Assembly: GCA_030604885.1 (NCBI GenBank)
Contig: JAUVUZ010000008.1
Location: 1-64,000 of the forward strand
Length of the DNA: 64,000 bases
Source: Alphaproteobacteria bacterium
GTDB taxonomy: Bacteria; Pseudomonadota; Alphaproteobacteria; Rhodospirillales; Rhodospirillaceae
Direction: 5' to 3'
The notes under the pieces were generated by a model, which saw nothing but the letters and a program-made list of their open reading frames with translations, did no database searches and was not told where the DNA came from. This document shows positions 41,244-52,349 of the stretch, in pieces. The stretch's first letter is position 1. Each line of letters opens with the position of its first letter. The position numbers and the translations under genes are program-made.

Positions 41244-42193
41244 AGTGCCTGGTCATTCAGCCGATCCACGAGGACGGCCTGCAAGCCCTGCGGTCGGGCG
41301 GCGTCGAGCCGGTGATCTGCCCGGCCCCGGACATGGCTACCGTCGCCGCCCACGTCGGCGACTGCGACGCGGCGATCACCCGCGATGCCGGATTTTCCGC
41401 CGCCGCGCTCGCCGCCGCGCCGAAGCTGCGCGCCATCGTGGTGCACGGCGCGGGCTACGACCCGGTCGATGTCGCGGCGGCGACCGCGCGCGGCGTGCTG
41501 GTCTGCAATACCCCCGGCGTCAACGCCCAATCGGTGGCCGAACTCGCCCTTGGGCTCGCGATCGCCGCCGCGCGCCGGATTCCCGCCGGAGACCGGCGCG
41601 AGCGGGCGGGCGAACACGGTTATCGCGAAAGCGGCGGGTTCGTCGAACTCCACGGCAAGACCGCGCTGATCATCGGCTGGGGCAACATCGGCGCACGCGT
41701 CGGGCGCTTGCTCAACGCTGCGCTCGGAATGGAGATCCTGATTTATTCCCCGGTCTGCGACGACGATTTCGGCTTCACCCGAGAGGCGACGCTGGAGGAG
41801 GGCTTGGCGCGGGCCGACCTCGTCAGCCTGCACGCGCCGCTCACCGCGTCGACCTCCGGCTTGATCTCGCACGCCAGCCTTGCGGCGCTCAAGCCCGGCG
41901 CGATCCTGGTCAACACCGCCCGCGCCGGGCTGGTCGACGAGGCCGCGCTGGCCCAGGCGCTCGCCGGCGGCCGCGTGCGCGCCGCCGCGCTCGACGTCTA
42001 TTCTGCGGGCGCGTCGACCGGCCAACTCGCGGCGTTCGCCGACCGGGTGATCTTTACTCCCCACCTCGGCGGCACCACCGAGGATTCCCTCGCCCGCGTC
42101 GCGACCGCGGCGGCGGGCCACGTTCTCACCGTTTGCGCCGGAGGGGTTCCGGCCACGACCATCAACCGCCCGCACGAAAGGGTCAAGCCGTGA
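41240..42193 (+). CDS. D-2-hydroxyacid dehydrogenase family protein
   Basis: KTALIIGWGNIGARVGRLLNAALGMEILIYSP; GAILVNTARAGLVDEAALAQAL; GTG start overlaps previous stop. Confidence 0.9.
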   Translation: MKCLVIQPIHEDGLQALRSGGVEPVICPAPDMATVAAHVGDCDAAITRDAGFSAAALAAAPKLRAIVVHGAGYDPVDVAAATARGVLVCNTPGVNAQSVAELALGLAIAAARRIPAGDRRERAGEHGYRESGGFVELHGKTALIIGWGNIGARVGRLLNAALGMEILIYSPVCDDDFGFTREATLEEGLARADLVSLHAPLTASTSGLISHASLAALKPGAILVNTARAGLVDEAALAQALAGGRVRAAALDVYSAGASTGQLAAFADRVIFTPHLGGTTEDSLARVATAAAGHVLTVCAGGVPATTINRPHERVKP

Positions 42194-43425
42194 CTCCGGT
42201 GATTCAGGATACCATCGATCGCCTGCTCGAAGGAATCAACGCCATCAGCCTTCCCGGCCCGGGCGTGACCCGTCCGTCGTACGGCGATCTCGAAAGCGAG
42301 GCGCATGCGTTGGTCGCACGCGAGGCGTTGCGCCTGGGCATGACCGTCACCCGCGACGCGGCGCTCAACCTGTTCGCACGGTTGCCGGGCCGTGACCGCA
42401 GCGCTCCGCCGCTTTACATCGGCTCGCACCTCGACACCGTGGCGATGGGCGGGCGCTACGACGGGCAGGCGGGCGTGGTGGGCGGCATGGCGTTGGTAGC
42501 GGCGTTCGTCGCCGCCGGAACGCCGCCGCCGATGGATATCGTCGTGACCGTCACCCGGGCGGAAGAGAGCGTGTGGTTCCCGGTCTCCTACATCGGCTCG
42601 CGCAGCGCGCTCGGTCGACTGTTGCCCGAAGACCTGGAGGCGGTTCGATCCGACACCGGGCGAACCCTGGCCGACCACATGCGCGAGCAGGGCGGCGATC
42701 CGGACGCGGTGCTGGCTGGGCCTGGGCTTGCTCCCGCGCGGTTCGTCGAACTGCATATCGAGCAGGGGCCGATCCTCGATCGTGCGGGTGAGCCGTTCGC
42801 GCTGGTGTCGGGCATTCGCGGCGGGCTGCGCTACCGCAACGCCCGGATCGTCGGGGAGTGGGCGCACTCCGGCGGCGCACCACGCGAGGGCCGGGCGGAC
42901 ACGGTGTTCGCGTTGGCCGATGTCGTCACCGCGCTCGACCGGCATTGGGCGGCGTTGCTTGCCGAGGGTGCGGACATCGCCGTGACCTTCGGCCGCGTCG
43001 ATGCCGCCAGCCCGGAACATGCCTTCGCCAAGGTGCCCGGACGGCTGGATTTCTGCGTCGATTTCCGCAGTAACGACGTGCCGACCCTCGGCCGCGTCGA
43101 CGCGATCTTCAAGGACGAGATCGCCAAGGTGGAAGCGGCGCGCGGCGTGCGCTTCGAACTTGGGGCGGTGTCCCGCAGCACGCCCTCGGTGCTTTCCGCC
43201 GCGCTCGCCGACGAGATCGCCGCCGGAGCGGCGCGGATCGGGGCAAAGCCGCGCCGGATGGCTTCGGGCGGTGGGCACGACGCTTCCGCCTTCGCCCAGG
43301 CCGGGTGGGAGTCGGTGATGGTGTTCATCCGCAACTGGAACGGCAGCCACAACCCGGACGAAGCCATGGACGCTGCCGATCTCGCCGCTGCCGTCGGCGC
43401 GCTCTACGCGACCTGGCGGGAGTAA
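42190..43425 (+). CDS. M20-family Zn-dependent amidohydrolase (N-carbamoyl-L-amino acid hydrolase / allantoate amidohydrolase-like)
   Basis: PPLYIGSHLDTVAMGGRYDGQAGVVGGMALVAAF; ELHIEQGPILDRAGEPFALVSGIRGGLRYRNARIVGEWAHSGG; MASGGGHDASAFAQ. Confidence 0.9.
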   Translation: MTPVIQDTIDRLLEGINAISLPGPGVTRPSYGDLESEAHALVAREALRLGMTVTRDAALNLFARLPGRDRSAPPLYIGSHLDTVAMGGRYDGQAGVVGGMALVAAFVAAGTPPPMDIVVTVTRAEESVWFPVSYIGSRSALGRLLPEDLEAVRSDTGRTLADHMREQGGDPDAVLAGPGLAPARFVELHIEQGPILDRAGEPFALVSGIRGGLRYRNARIVGEWAHSGGAPREGRADTVFALADVVTALDRHWAALLAEGADIAVTFGRVDAASPEHAFAKVPGRLDFCVDFRSNDVPTLGRVDAIFKDEIAKVEAARGVRFELGAVSRSTPSVLSAALADEIAAGAARIGAKPRRMASGGGHDASAFAQAGWESVMVFIRNWNGSHNPDEAMDAADLAAAVGALYATWRE

Positions 43426-43431
43426 TCTGGA

Positions 43432-44070
43432 GTGCCCGCCACCGACAATCTTTCCCAACACGCCTATCAGGTGCTCAAGCGCAGTATCCTCGACGGAGCC
43501 TACACCGCCGACGATGTGCTGAGCGAGCGCATACTCGCGGGAGTTTGCGGAGTGTCTCGCTCGCCGCTGCGGGCGGCGATCTCGCGCCTGGTGAACGAAG
43601 GGGTGATCACCCGGCTCGCCAACGGCGCCCTGGTGATTCGCCCGGTTACAGTGATTCAGCTTCTCGAAATCGTGCAGACCCGGCGGATGCTTGAGGGGTT
43701 GGCGGCGGAACGCGCGGCGGAACTCGGACCCGCGCCAAGCCTGCTGCAATCGCACGAGACGATGCGGACGCTGATCGATCAGACCGACGTACCGTTCGAC
43801 AGCTTCTGGGATAGCGACCGGGCGTTTCATCACGCGGTCGCGGACTCCGCGCAATTCCGGCTTCTGCCGGGGATTCTCGACGAACTTCGCACCGCCGCGC
43901 GCCGCTGCACCATCGTTCGCACCCACGACAGCTTCGTGCAGCAGGCGAAGGAACATCTCGCGGTGATCGAGCGGATCGAGGCGGGCGATCCGCCCGGCGC
44001 GCGCAAGGCGATGGAAAATCATTTCGACAACACGCGGACACGCTTCCTCGAATGGGTGGCGCGGTCATAG
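43432..44070 (+). CDS. GntR-family transcriptional regulator (FCD type)
   Basis: QHAYQVLKRSILDGAYTADDVLSERILAGVCGVSRSPLRAAISRLVNEGVI. Confidence 0.88.
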   Translation: MPATDNLSQHAYQVLKRSILDGAYTADDVLSERILAGVCGVSRSPLRAAISRLVNEGVITRLANGALVIRPVTVIQLLEIVQTRRMLEGLAAERAAELGPAPSLLQSHETMRTLIDQTDVPFDSFWDSDRAFHHAVADSAQFRLLPGILDELRTAARRCTIVRTHDSFVQQAKEHLAVIERIEAGDPPGARKAMENHFDNTRTRFLEWVARS

Positions 44071-45248
44071 ACGAGGACACGGAATTGAGTTGTTTTGCTG
44101 AACTGCGGGGGCGGGAAGCCGCATTTCCCGCGTCGGAATTCGCGGCGCGCCAGGCGAAGTTACAGGCGAGCATGGCGCGGCAGCACATCGACGCTCTGGT
44201 GGTGACCGGGCCGGAAAACATCTATTGGCTCAGCGGTCGCCAGACCGCCGGATATTTCGCATTCCAGGCGCTGGTGATGCCGGCCGAGGGCGCACCCACC
44301 CTCCTGGTGCGTCAGTTGGAGCTTCCCGGTTCGTGTGCCAACACCTGGATCGATGCCATCGTCGCCTATCAGGACGGAGAGGCTCCGGCGGCGGCGTTGA
44401 CTGCGATATTGCGGAACCTGGGCGCGGAACGGGTCGCGCTAGAAGCCGACGGCTGGTTCGTTTCGCCGCGTCTGTATGTCGATGTCTGCGCAGGTTTGGC
44501 GCGCCCGCCAGTCGACGGCTCGGGTCTGGTCGCGGCGTTGCGCATGGTCAAGTCTCCCGCCGAGCTTGACGCGATCCGCAAGGCGGCGAGCTACGCGAAC
44601 GCGGGGATCACGGCAGGAATCTCGGCGTGCGCGGAAGGCGTCGACGAAAATGCGGTGGCGGCGGCGATGCTCTCCGCTGCGGTTTCATCGGGATCCGAGG
44701 CGATGGCGATGGAGCCGCTGGTGTCCTCCGGAGGGCGAAGCGGCCTGCCGCACATGACTTGGCGGCGGCGCGTTCTTGCCAAGGGCGATCCGGTGTTCCT
44801 CGAACTCGCAGGCAGTCACGCGCGCTATCATGGCGCATTGATGCGCTCGGTTTGGATCGGCGAACCGCCCGCCGAGGCGCGACGGATGATGGATTGCGCC
44901 GAGCGCGCCCTCGATGCCGCGCTCGCTGCGATCCGTCCCGGAGAGCCGTGCGCCGCGCCGCACCAAGCCGCCCAGGCGGTGATCGACACGGGCGGTTATA
45001 CCGAGGCCTTCCGCAAGCGGATCGGCTATTCGATGGGGGTGGCGTTTGCGCCGGACTGGGGCGAGGGCGGCATTCTCAGCCTGTTCACCGGGGTGACCGA
45101 AATTCTCCGGCCGGGCATGGCGTTTCACCTTCCGGCGACGCTGCGCGCCTACGGCGAGTGGACCGTCGGTGCGTCCGAAACCGTGATCGTCACCAAAAGT
45201 GGCGTGGACGTGCTATCGGATCTGCCTCGCGGAATTGCGGTGCGATGA
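44052..45248 (+). CDS. M24-family aminopeptidase/creatinase-like protein
   Basis: RQAKLQASMARQHIDALVVTGPENIYWLSGRQTAGYF; GRSGLPHMTWRRRVLAKGDPVFLELAGSHARYHGALMRSVWIG. Confidence 0.85.
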   Translation: MGGAVIDEDTELSCFAELRGREAAFPASEFAARQAKLQASMARQHIDALVVTGPENIYWLSGRQTAGYFAFQALVMPAEGAPTLLVRQLELPGSCANTWIDAIVAYQDGEAPAAALTAILRNLGAERVALEADGWFVSPRLYVDVCAGLARPPVDGSGLVAALRMVKSPAELDAIRKAASYANAGITAGISACAEGVDENAVAAAMLSAAVSSGSEAMAMEPLVSSGGRSGLPHMTWRRRVLAKGDPVFLELAGSHARYHGALMRSVWIGEPPAEARRMMDCAERALDAALAAIRPGEPCAAPHQAAQAVIDTGGYTEAFRKRIGYSMGVAFAPDWGEGGILSLFTGVTEILRPGMAFHLPATLRAYGEWTVGASETVIVTKSGVDVLSDLPRGIAVR

Positions 45249-46414
45249 CCGGGGCGATCGAGGGCAGGCTGAAGGCTCGGCTCGGGCGGCTTGTCGGGCT
45301 GAACACCGAAAATCCGCCCGGACGCGAGATCGAGGCGGCACGTTTCGTCGCCGACGAACTCGCCGCATGCGGCTGCGAAGTCCACGTCGACGGGTTCGAC
45401 GCGGAGCGCGCCAACATCGTTGCCGTGCTGCAGAACGGCGAGGGGCCGACGCTTGCGTTCAATTCCCACCTCGACGTCGTTCCCGCAGGAGAAGGTTGGT
45501 CTCGCGATCCGTTCGTGCTGGTGGAGGACGGCGGGCGTCTGTTCGGGCGCGGCGCATGCGATGCCAAGGGGCCGATCGTAGCGATGATCGAGGCGGTGGC
45601 GATGCTCGCCAATAATCGGCGTGCATGGGCGGGAACCCTTGTCGCGGTGTTCGTTGCCGACGAGGAAGTCGGCAGCCGCGGCGCACGGCGGTTTGCCAGC
45701 GAACTGCCGGGTATTGATTTCGTCGTCGTCGGCGAGCCGACCGGCAACGCGCCGGTGATCGCGCACAAGGGCAGTCTGCGGCCGATCGTGCGGGTCGAGG
45801 GGCGCATGGCCCATTCGGGCACGCCCGACCTCGGCGTCAACGCGATCCTCGGTGCCGCTCGCGTGCTCGATCGTGTCGCGGCTGCGCATCGCGAGATTTC
45901 TCTCCGCCGTCATCCCCTGGTCGGGTCGGCCAGCCTGACGGTGACGCGGATCTCGGGCGGCGTTGCCGACAACATCGTTCCCGATGCGTGCGAGATGATG
46001 CTGGATCGCCGGATGATTCCGGGTGAGCGCGAGGCGGACGCGATCGGTGAAATCCAGGCGCTGCTGCGCGCGGTGGAAACCGAGGACGGGGTGCATGCTA
46101 TGATCGTGCGGTTCCAGGAAACCACCGGCGGTGCGACCGAGACCGCCGCTGGGCACCCCATCGTCCTTGCAGCCTTGGCGGCGTGCCGGGCGAACGGCGT
46201 TACCGGCGCGAAGCTCGGCGGCTTCGGTGGTGGTTGCGATCTCGTGCATTTTCGTGAAATCGGGGCGCAGGGCGTGGTCGTCGGCCCGGGTGACCTCGCC
46301 CTCGCGCACAAGCCCGACGAATTCGTCCCGGTCGCCGAACTGGCTCAGTCGGCGTTCATCTATCGGGACATCGCCCTGCAGATGCTGGCCCCGGCTTCCG
46401 AAGGGAGGTCTTAG
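45245..46414 (+). CDS. M20-family ArgE/DapE-like deacylase/peptidase
   Basis: LTAFNSHLDVVP-like motif TLAFNSHLDVVPAGEGWSRDPF, LFGRGACDAKGPIVAMIEAVAML, ADEEVGSRGARRF. Confidence 0.9.
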   Translation: MTGAIEGRLKARLGRLVGLNTENPPGREIEAARFVADELAACGCEVHVDGFDAERANIVAVLQNGEGPTLAFNSHLDVVPAGEGWSRDPFVLVEDGGRLFGRGACDAKGPIVAMIEAVAMLANNRRAWAGTLVAVFVADEEVGSRGARRFASELPGIDFVVVGEPTGNAPVIAHKGSLRPIVRVEGRMAHSGTPDLGVNAILGAARVLDRVAAAHREISLRRHPLVGSASLTVTRISGGVADNIVPDACEMMLDRRMIPGEREADAIGEIQALLRAVETEDGVHAMIVRFQETTGGATETAAGHPIVLAALAACRANGVTGAKLGGFGGGCDLVHFREIGAQGVVVGPGDLALAHKPDEFVPVAELAQSAFIYRDIALQMLAPASEGRS

Positions 46415-46419
46415 GCAGA

Positions 46420-46441
46420 GTGCAGTTTCGGTGCAGTTCAG
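46420..46441 (+). repeat. Two tandem 11-bp repeats near right island end
   Basis: GTGCAGTTTCG GTGCAGTTCAG. Confidence 0.6.
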
Positions 46442-46461
46442 TAACGTCATCGTCGAACAAA

Positions 46462-46523
46462 GGCAGTTGCATGCCCCCGCAACCAATAAAAAGCCCGTCA
46501 GCACACGCTGGCGGGCTTTTGCG
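46462..46523 (+). repeat. Right copy of ~60-bp imperfect direct repeat; contains tRNA-fMet 3'-end match and terminator
   Basis: GGCAGTTGCATGCCCCCGCAACCAATAAAAAGCCCGTCAGCACACGCTGGCGGGCTTTTGCG; GCCCCCGCAACCAA is identical to the tRNA-fMet 3' end plus 2 nt. Confidence 0.65.
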
Positions 46524-46615
46524 TGTTCGGCAGGTGGGGAAAACGCCGTCTATCCATTGATGCTGCGTGACGAGGAGCAAAGATGTAGGGGCCGGAACCG
46601 TTTGGTGATGTGGCG

Positions 46616-47779
46616 ATGCGGGAAGGACGTGAAGGTTTGGTGCTGCGCCGGGTGGGGGAGGTCGCCCGCGTTCCGGCGGGCGAGTGGGATGCGTGCGCCG
46701 GGGCGGACGATCCGTTCGTCTCCCATGCGTTCTTACGGGCGGTGGAAGAATCCGGGTCGGCGACGCCGCGCTCCGGGTGGGTACCCTGTCACCTCGTTCT
46801 CCAGACCGGGGAGGGGCGGATCGTGGGGGTGGCGCCCCTTTACGCCAAGACCCATTCGTTCGGCGAATACGTGTTCGATTGGGGGTGGGCGGACGCCTGG
46901 GAGCGGGCCGGGGGGCGTTATTATCCCAAGCTGCAATGCGCCGTGCCCTTCACCCCGGTGCCCGGGCCGCGGCTGCTGGTGCGCCCCGAGGCGCGGGGGA
47001 TCGGCGCGGAGGCGCTGCTGGCGCGCGGCATGGTTCAACTGACCGATGAGGCGGGTTGGTCGTCGGCCCATGTCACCTTCTGCACGGCGCACGAGGCGGA
47101 GCTGCTGGCCGGGCAGGGCTGGCTGCTGCGCCTGGGCGAGCAGTACCACTGGCACAACCCGGGCTATGCGGATTTCGCGGATTTCCTCGCCACTCTCTCG
47201 TCGCGCAAACGCAAGGTGATCCGCAAGGAGCGGGAGGGGGCGGCCGCCCTCGGTCTTTCCATCCGCACCCTGACCGGCGACGACATCAAGGCGCGGCACT
47301 GGGATGCGTTCTACCGCTTCTACCTCGACACGGTGGAGCGCAAATCCGCGCAGGCCTACCTCACCCGCGAATTCTTCCACCGGCTGGGGGCGGGTCTGGG
47401 CGAGCGGGTGGTGCTGGTGGTGGCGGAGGACGGGCCGCGGATGGTGGCCGGAGCGCTCAACCTGCTGGGCGCCGACGCCCTGTTCGGCCGCAACTGGGGG
47501 GCCGAGGTGGACGCGCCGTTCCTGCATTTCGAGATGTGCTACTACCGCGCGCTGGATTTCGCCATCGCCCACCGGCTGGCCCGGGTCGAGGCGGGGGCGC
47601 AGGGCGCCCACAAGATCAGCCGCGGCTATCTGCCGGTGCCCACCTACAGCGCCCACTGGATCCGCGAGGCGCCGCTCCGCGATGCGGTGGCCGGGTTCCT
47701 GGAGCGGGAGCGGGTGCTGATGGCGGCGGAGATCGCCGAGGGGCGCCGCCTCGGCCCCTATCGCCGGGGCGAGGCGTAG
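46616..47779 (+). CDS. GNAT-like / COG3146-type peptidogalycan biosynthesis protein
   Basis: DPFVSHAFLRAVEESGSA, GRIVGVAPLYAKTHSFGEYVFDWGWADAWERAGGRYYPKLQCAVPFTPVPGPRLL, EAGAQGAHKISRGYLPVPTYSAHW. Confidence 0.85.
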   Translation: MREGREGLVLRRVGEVARVPAGEWDACAGADDPFVSHAFLRAVEESGSATPRSGWVPCHLVLQTGEGRIVGVAPLYAKTHSFGEYVFDWGWADAWERAGGRYYPKLQCAVPFTPVPGPRLLVRPEARGIGAEALLARGMVQLTDEAGWSSAHVTFCTAHEAELLAGQGWLLRLGEQYHWHNPGYADFADFLATLSSRKRKVIRKEREGAAALGLSIRTLTGDDIKARHWDAFYRFYLDTVERKSAQAYLTREFFHRLGAGLGERVVLVVAEDGPRMVAGALNLLGADALFGRNWGAEVDAPFLHFEMCYYRALDFAIAHRLARVEAGAQGAHKISRGYLPVPTYSAHWIREAPLRDAVAGFLERERVLMAAEIAEGRRLGPYRRGEA

Positions 47780-47788
47780 ACGGGCGCC

Positions 47789-47995
47789 TCAGGGGTGATC
47801 TTCGTGGTGCTCGTGCCCGTCCTGGCGGCGCTTGCAGTTCTCGCGCTTGCCGCCGCAGAAGGAGCACTCCTTCTCGATGCCGAGCAGGGCGATGCCGCCG
47901 CACGACCCCATGATGGGCCTGCGCCCGGCCATCACGCCGACGGCCATGGCGCCGACCACCACCAGCATGACGATGAACACGATCAACCAGGTCAT
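47789..47995 (-). CDS. nqrM: Na+-NQR maturation protein NqrM
   Basis: Short N-terminal TM protein with Cys motif GSCGGIALLGIEKECSFCGGKRENCKRR; adjacent to apbE/nqr. Confidence 0.88.
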   Translation of the reverse strand: MTWLIVFIVMLVVVGAMAVGVMAGRRPIMGSCGGIALLGIEKECSFCGGKRENCKRRQDGHEHHEDHP

Positions 47996-49074
47996 GAGCT
48001 TCCTTTCCCTGCGGGATACCGCTTTTCGAATTCCGGCGTGCCGTGGGCGGTGAAGGCCCGCGCGCCCTCGGCGGCCGTGTCGGTCTTGGTGACGAAGAAC
48101 GCCGCCAGTCCGTGCCGCACGGCGAAATCGTAGCCCCGTTCCGGCCCCAGCACCATCAGCAGGGTGGAGAGGCCGTCAGCTTCCAGGGCGGTTTCGGCGA
48201 TCACCGAGACCGCCGCCAGCTTGTGGACCACCGGCGACAGGGTACGCGGGTCCAGGGTATGCGAATAGCGGACGCCCGCCTCCTCGAAGTAGTTGCGGTA
48301 GTCGCCGGAGGTGGAGACGCCCGCCCCCTCCAGCGGCACGATGCGCTGGGCCACCCGTGCATCGGATATCGGGGCTTCGAGGGCGATTCGCCAGGCGTTG
48401 CCGTCGGGTTTGCGGCCCCGGGCGCGCAGTTCGCCGGTCACGTCGATGAGGAAGCTGGTGACGCCCTGGGTTTCCAGATACGCCGCGATCCGGTCCACCG
48501 CGTATCCGGCGGCGACGCTGTTGAACTCGATGCTGCTGGCGGCGTCCTTGCACAGGGCCTTGGGGTCCGCGTCGTCGACGCGGACGTGCGCCATACCGAC
48601 GACGCCGCGCAACGCCTCCAGCCGTTCCGGCGTCGGGCGTTCGGCGACCGTGCCGCGGGGGCCGAAGCCCCAGGCGGAGAGGGCGGGCAGGAGGGTGATG
48701 TCGAAGGCGCCCTCGCTCTCGCGGTTGAGGGTGCGGGCGTAGGCGAACAGCGTCATCACGCTGTCCGGCATCGCGCGGCAGGTGCCGGCGGGGGCGGCGT
48801 TGAAGCGCGCCACGTCGGAATCGTCGCGGTAGGTGGAAACGGCCCGGTCCAGCTCGTCCAGGATCGCCTGCACGCCGGACTGGAGGGGTTCGCCCCCGGG
48901 CGTTTTGGGACCCGCCACGTATTGCACCCGGTAGGTGCTCCCCATGGTCGGGCCGCCGAAGCTTTGGACCTTTTCGCCGGTGCAGCCCGCCAGAAGGAGG
49001 GCGATGGCGAGGCAGCCGAGCCGCCCCGCGCGTGCCGCCTCAGCCGCCGAAATCGTCCAGGAAGATATTCTCAC
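47992..49074 (-). CDS. apbE: FAD:protein FMN transferase (ApbE), lipoprotein
   Basis: Lipobox [44 protein letters not shown]. Confidence 0.92.
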   Translation of the reverse strand: MRISSWTISAAEAARAGRLGCLAIALLLAGCTGEKVQSFGGPTMGSTYRVQYVAGPKTPGGEPLQSGVQAILDELDRAVSTYRDDSDVARFNAAPAGTCRAMPDSVMTLFAYARTLNRESEGAFDITLLPALSAWGFGPRGTVAERPTPERLEALRGVVGMAHVRVDDADPKALCKDAASSIEFNSVAAGYAVDRIAAYLETQGVTSFLIDVTGELRARGRKPDGNAWRIALEAPISDARVAQRIVPLEGAGVSTSGDYRNYFEEAGVRYSHTLDPRTLSPVVHKLAAVSVIAETALEADGLSTLLMVLGPERGYDFAVRHGLAAFFVTKTDTAAEGARAFTAHGTPEFEKRYPAGKGSS

Positions 49075-50266
49075 GCTCCACTCCCAAATCCAGAAGCATC
49101 TTGATGACGGCCGCGTTCATCATCGGCGGTCCGCACATGTAGTATTCGCAGTCTTCCGGAGCGGGGTGGGACTTCAGGTAGTTGTCGTAGAGGACGTTGT
49201 GGATGAAGCCGGTCGGGCCGGTCCAGTTGTCCTCCGGCAGCGGGTCGGAGAGGGCCAGGTGCCACGTGAAGTTCGGGTTCTCCGCCTGGAGCTGATCGTA
49301 TTCCTCGACGTAGAAGGTTTCGCGCAGCGAGCGCGCGCCGTACCAGAACGAGATCTTGCGGTCGGTCTTGATTCGCCGCAGCTGGTCGAAGATGTGCGAG
49401 CGCATCGGCGCCATGCCCGCGCCGCCGCCGATGAAGACCATCTCGTTGTCGGTCTCCTTGGCGAAGAACTCGCCGAACGGGCCGTAGACGTCCACCTTGT
49501 CGCCGGGCTTGAGGGAGAACACCCAGGAGGACATCTTGCCGGGCGGAATGTCGTCGCGGTTGGGCGGCGGCGAGGCGACGCGGATGTTGAATTTGACGAT
49601 GCCCTTTTCCTCGGGGTAGTTCGCCATGGAGTAGGCGCGGATCACCGGCTCTTCCACCTTGGAGACGAAGCGCCAGAGGTTGAACTTGTCCCAGTCGGGC
49701 CGGAATTCCTCGGGGATGTCGAAGTCCTTGTAGTGCACCTCGTGGGGCGGGGCCTCCAGCTGCACGTAACCGCCGGCGCGGAAGTTGACGTTCTCGCCCT
49801 CCGGCAGGCGCAGCGTCAGCTCCTTGATGAAGGTGGCGACGCTTTCGTTGGCCTCGACGGTGCACTGCCACTTCTTGACGCCGAACACCTCCTCGGGGAC
49901 GACGATCTTCATGTTCTGCTTGACCGGGGTCTGGCAGGAGAGGCGCCAGCCCTCGACCATCTGGCGGCGGTTGAAGTGGGTTTCCTCGGTCGGCAGCATT
50001 TCGCCGCCGCCTTCCTCGACGATGCACTTGCACTGGGCGCAGGTGCCGCCGCCGCCGCACGCGGAGGAAAGGAAGATTTCGTTGTTCGCCAGGGTTTGCA
50101 GCAGCTTGCCGCCCGCGGGCACGGTGATGGTGCGCTCGTCGTTGATTTCGATGGTGACGTCGCCGGAGGACACCAGTCGCGCGCGCGCGAACAGGATCAC
50201 GACCACCAGCGTCAGCACGATCGCCGTGAACATGCCGACGCCCAGAATGATTTCCGTATTGTCCAT
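49040..50266 (-). CDS. nqrF: Na+-translocating NADH:quinone reductase subunit F
   Basis: 2Fe-2[20 protein letters not shown] motifs [44 protein letters not shown]. Confidence 0.96.
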   Translation of the reverse strand: MDNTEIILGVGMFTAIVLTLVVVILFARARLVSSGDVTIEINDERTITVPAGGKLLQTLANNEIFLSSACGGGGTCAQCKCIVEEGGGEMLPTEETHFNRRQMVEGWRLSCQTPVKQNMKIVVPEEVFGVKKWQCTVEANESVATFIKELTLRLPEGENVNFRAGGYVQLEAPPHEVHYKDFDIPEEFRPDWDKFNLWRFVSKVEEPVIRAYSMANYPEEKGIVKFNIRVASPPPNRDDIPPGKMSSWVFSLKPGDKVDVYGPFGEFFAKETDNEMVFIGGGAGMAPMRSHIFDQLRRIKTDRKISFWYGARSLRETFYVEEYDQLQAENPNFTWHLALSDPLPEDNWTGPTGFIHNVLYDNYLKSHPAPEDCEYYMCGPPMMNAAVIKMLLDLGVERENIFLDDFGG

Positions 50267-50279
50267 GCCTCGCCGCCCC

Positions 50280-50888
50280 TCAGATCTGCACGCCGGAGAA
50301 GGACATGAAGCCCAACGCCATCAGGCCGATGGTGATGAAGGTGATGCCCAGTCCCTGAAGCCCGTCGGGCACGTCGCTGTATTTCAGCTTTTCGCGGATG
50401 CCCGCGAGCGCGGTGATCGCCAGCGCCCAGGAAAGGCCCGAGCCGACGCCGTACACGCCGCTTTCCGCCAGGGTGTAGTCGCGCTCGACCATGAACAGGG
50501 TGCCGCCGAGGATGGCGCAGTTCACCGTGATCAGCGGCAGGAACACGCCGAGCGCGTTGTAGAGGCTGGGGACGTACTTATCGAGCGTCATCTCGAGGAT
50601 CTGCACCAGCGCGGCGATCACGCCGATGTAGCTGAGCAGGCCGAGGAAGCTCAGGTCCACCTGCGGCAGGCCCGCCCAGGCGAGGGCGCCGTCCTTCAGC
50701 AGGTAGCGGTAGATCAGGTTGTTGGCCGGAACCGTGATGGCCTGCACCACCACCACCGCGACGCCCAGGCCGATGGCGGTCTGCACCTTTTTCGAGATCG
50801 CGATGAAGGTGCACATGCCGAGGAAGAAGGCGAGCGCCATGTTCTCGACGAAGACCGACCGGAAGAGCAGGCTGAGATAATGCTCCAT
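50280..50888 (-). CDS. nqrE: Na+-NQR subunit E
   Basis: [42 protein letters not shown]. Confidence 0.96.
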   Translation of the reverse strand: MEHYLSLLFRSVFVENMALAFFLGMCTFIAISKKVQTAIGLGVAVVVVQAITVPANNLIYRYLLKDGALAWAGLPQVDLSFLGLLSYIGVIAALVQILEMTLDKYVPSLYNALGVFLPLITVNCAILGGTLFMVERDYTLAESGVYGVGSGLSWALAITALAGIREKLKYSDVPDGLQGLGITFITIGLMALGFMSFSGVQI

Positions 50889-50889
50889 G

Positions 50890-51558
50890 TCAGTAGGACT
50901 CCGCTCGCACGTGGCTGGTGATCCGGAACGCCGCCGGTTCCTTCTGCCCGGTCTTCCAGCTGCGCAGGCCCCAGATCGCGAGGCCGATCAGGAAGAACGC
51001 CGAGGGCGGCAGCAGCAGCAGGCCGTTGGGGATGTACCAGCCGCCCTCGTTGACGGTCTGGAGGATGGTGATGCCCATCAGCTTGCCCGCGCCGAACAGC
51101 TCGCGCACGAAGCCGAGGGAGAGCAGCATGAAGCTGTAGCCGAGGCCGTTGCCGATGCCGTCGTAGAACGAGAGCTTGGGCGGGTTCTGCATCGCGAAGG
51201 CCTCGGCGCGGCCCATCACGATGCAATTGGTGATGATCAGCCCGACGAACACCGACAGCTGCTTGCTGAGGGAGAAGGCGTAGGCCTTGAGGATCTGGTC
51301 GACCACGATCACCAGCGACGCGATGATCACCATCTGCACGATCATGCGGATCGACGACGGGATCTGCGAGCGGATCGCGGAAATCGACAGGTTGGAGAAC
51401 CCGGTCACCAGGGTGAGCGCCAGCGACATCACCAGGGCGGTCTTGAGGTTCGAGGTGACCGCGAGGGCGGAGCAGATGCCGAGGATCTGCAGGCCGATCG
51501 GGTTGTTCTCGAAGACCGGGTTGAACAGGACGTGGCGAACGGTGGGTTTGGCGACCAT
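50890..51558 (-). CDS. nqrD: Na+-NQR subunit D
   Basis: [42 protein letters not shown]. Confidence 0.96.
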   Translation of the reverse strand: MVAKPTVRHVLFNPVFENNPIGLQILGICSALAVTSNLKTALVMSLALTLVTGFSNLSISAIRSQIPSSIRMIVQMVIIASLVIVVDQILKAYAFSLSKQLSVFVGLIITNCIVMGRAEAFAMQNPPKLSFYDGIGNGLGYSFMLLSLGFVRELFGAGKLMGITILQTVNEGGWYIPNGLLLLPPSAFFLIGLAIWGLRSWKTGQKEPAAFRITSHVRAESY

Positions 51559-51560
51559 GG

Positions 51561-52349
51561 TCAGGCCTCCCCTTTTTTCAGGTTCTGCAGGAAGGGTCCG
51601 AAGCCGTCCGGACCGAGCCAGAAGTGCAGCAGATGCTCGACGCCCCGGCTGGTGAGGGTGGCGCCCGCGATCGCGTCCACCTGGTGCACCGCCTGCGGGT
51701 TGGCCGGGTTCACGCCGCCCTTGAGCATCACCACGGCGACGCGGCCGTTGTCGTCGTAGACGCGCTTGCCGGGCCATTGCGACAGCCAGCGCGGGTTGTC
51801 CACCTCGCCGCCGAGGCCGGGGGTCTCGGCATGCTGATAGAAGCCGAAGCCGCTCACGGTCTTGAGGTCCTTCTCGAGGGCGATGAAGCCGTAGAGGGTG
51901 GACCACAGGCCGTAGCCGCGCACCGGCAGGATCAGGGTTTCGATCTCGCCGTTCTTCTCCACCAGATACGCCACGCTGTAGCGCTCCAGGCGGCGGATCG
52001 AGGCGACGTCCTGCTCGGGGGAGAGGATCCGCGAGAGGGACGGGTTCTGCGCCGCCTTGACCGGCTCGAAGGTGCGCGGGTCCTCGGCGTCGGTGAAGTG
52101 GCCGGTCTGCAGGTCGACCAGACGGGCGGTGATGCCCTGGTCGAACACCCGCTGCACCTCGGCGCTGCCCGCGGTTTCGTCGATCATTCCGGCGATGCGC
52201 AGGATGCTGCGCTGTTTGTCGAGCAGCGCGTTCTCCTGCTGCTGGGGCTTGAGCGACACCGCCGCCCCCGAGACCACCACCGAGCAGACCAGGCAGACCG
52301 CGAGCGCCACGGAGAGGGTGCGGCCGATGGTTTCCTTACGCTCAGACAT
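51561..52349 (-). CDS. nqrC: Na+-NQR subunit C
   Basis: [68 protein letters not shown] flavinylation motif. Confidence 0.96.
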   Translation of the reverse strand: MSERKETIGRTLSVALAVCLVCSVVVSGAAVSLKPQQQENALLDKQRSILRIAGMIDETAGSAEVQRVFDQGITARLVDLQTGHFTDAEDPRTFEPVKAAQNPSLSRILSPEQDVASIRRLERYSVAYLVEKNGEIETLILPVRGYGLWSTLYGFIALEKDLKTVSGFGFYQHAETPGLGGEVDNPRWLSQWPGKRVYDDNGRVAVVMLKGGVNPANPQAVHQVDAIAGATLTSRGVEHLLHFWLGPDGFGPFLQNLKKGEA

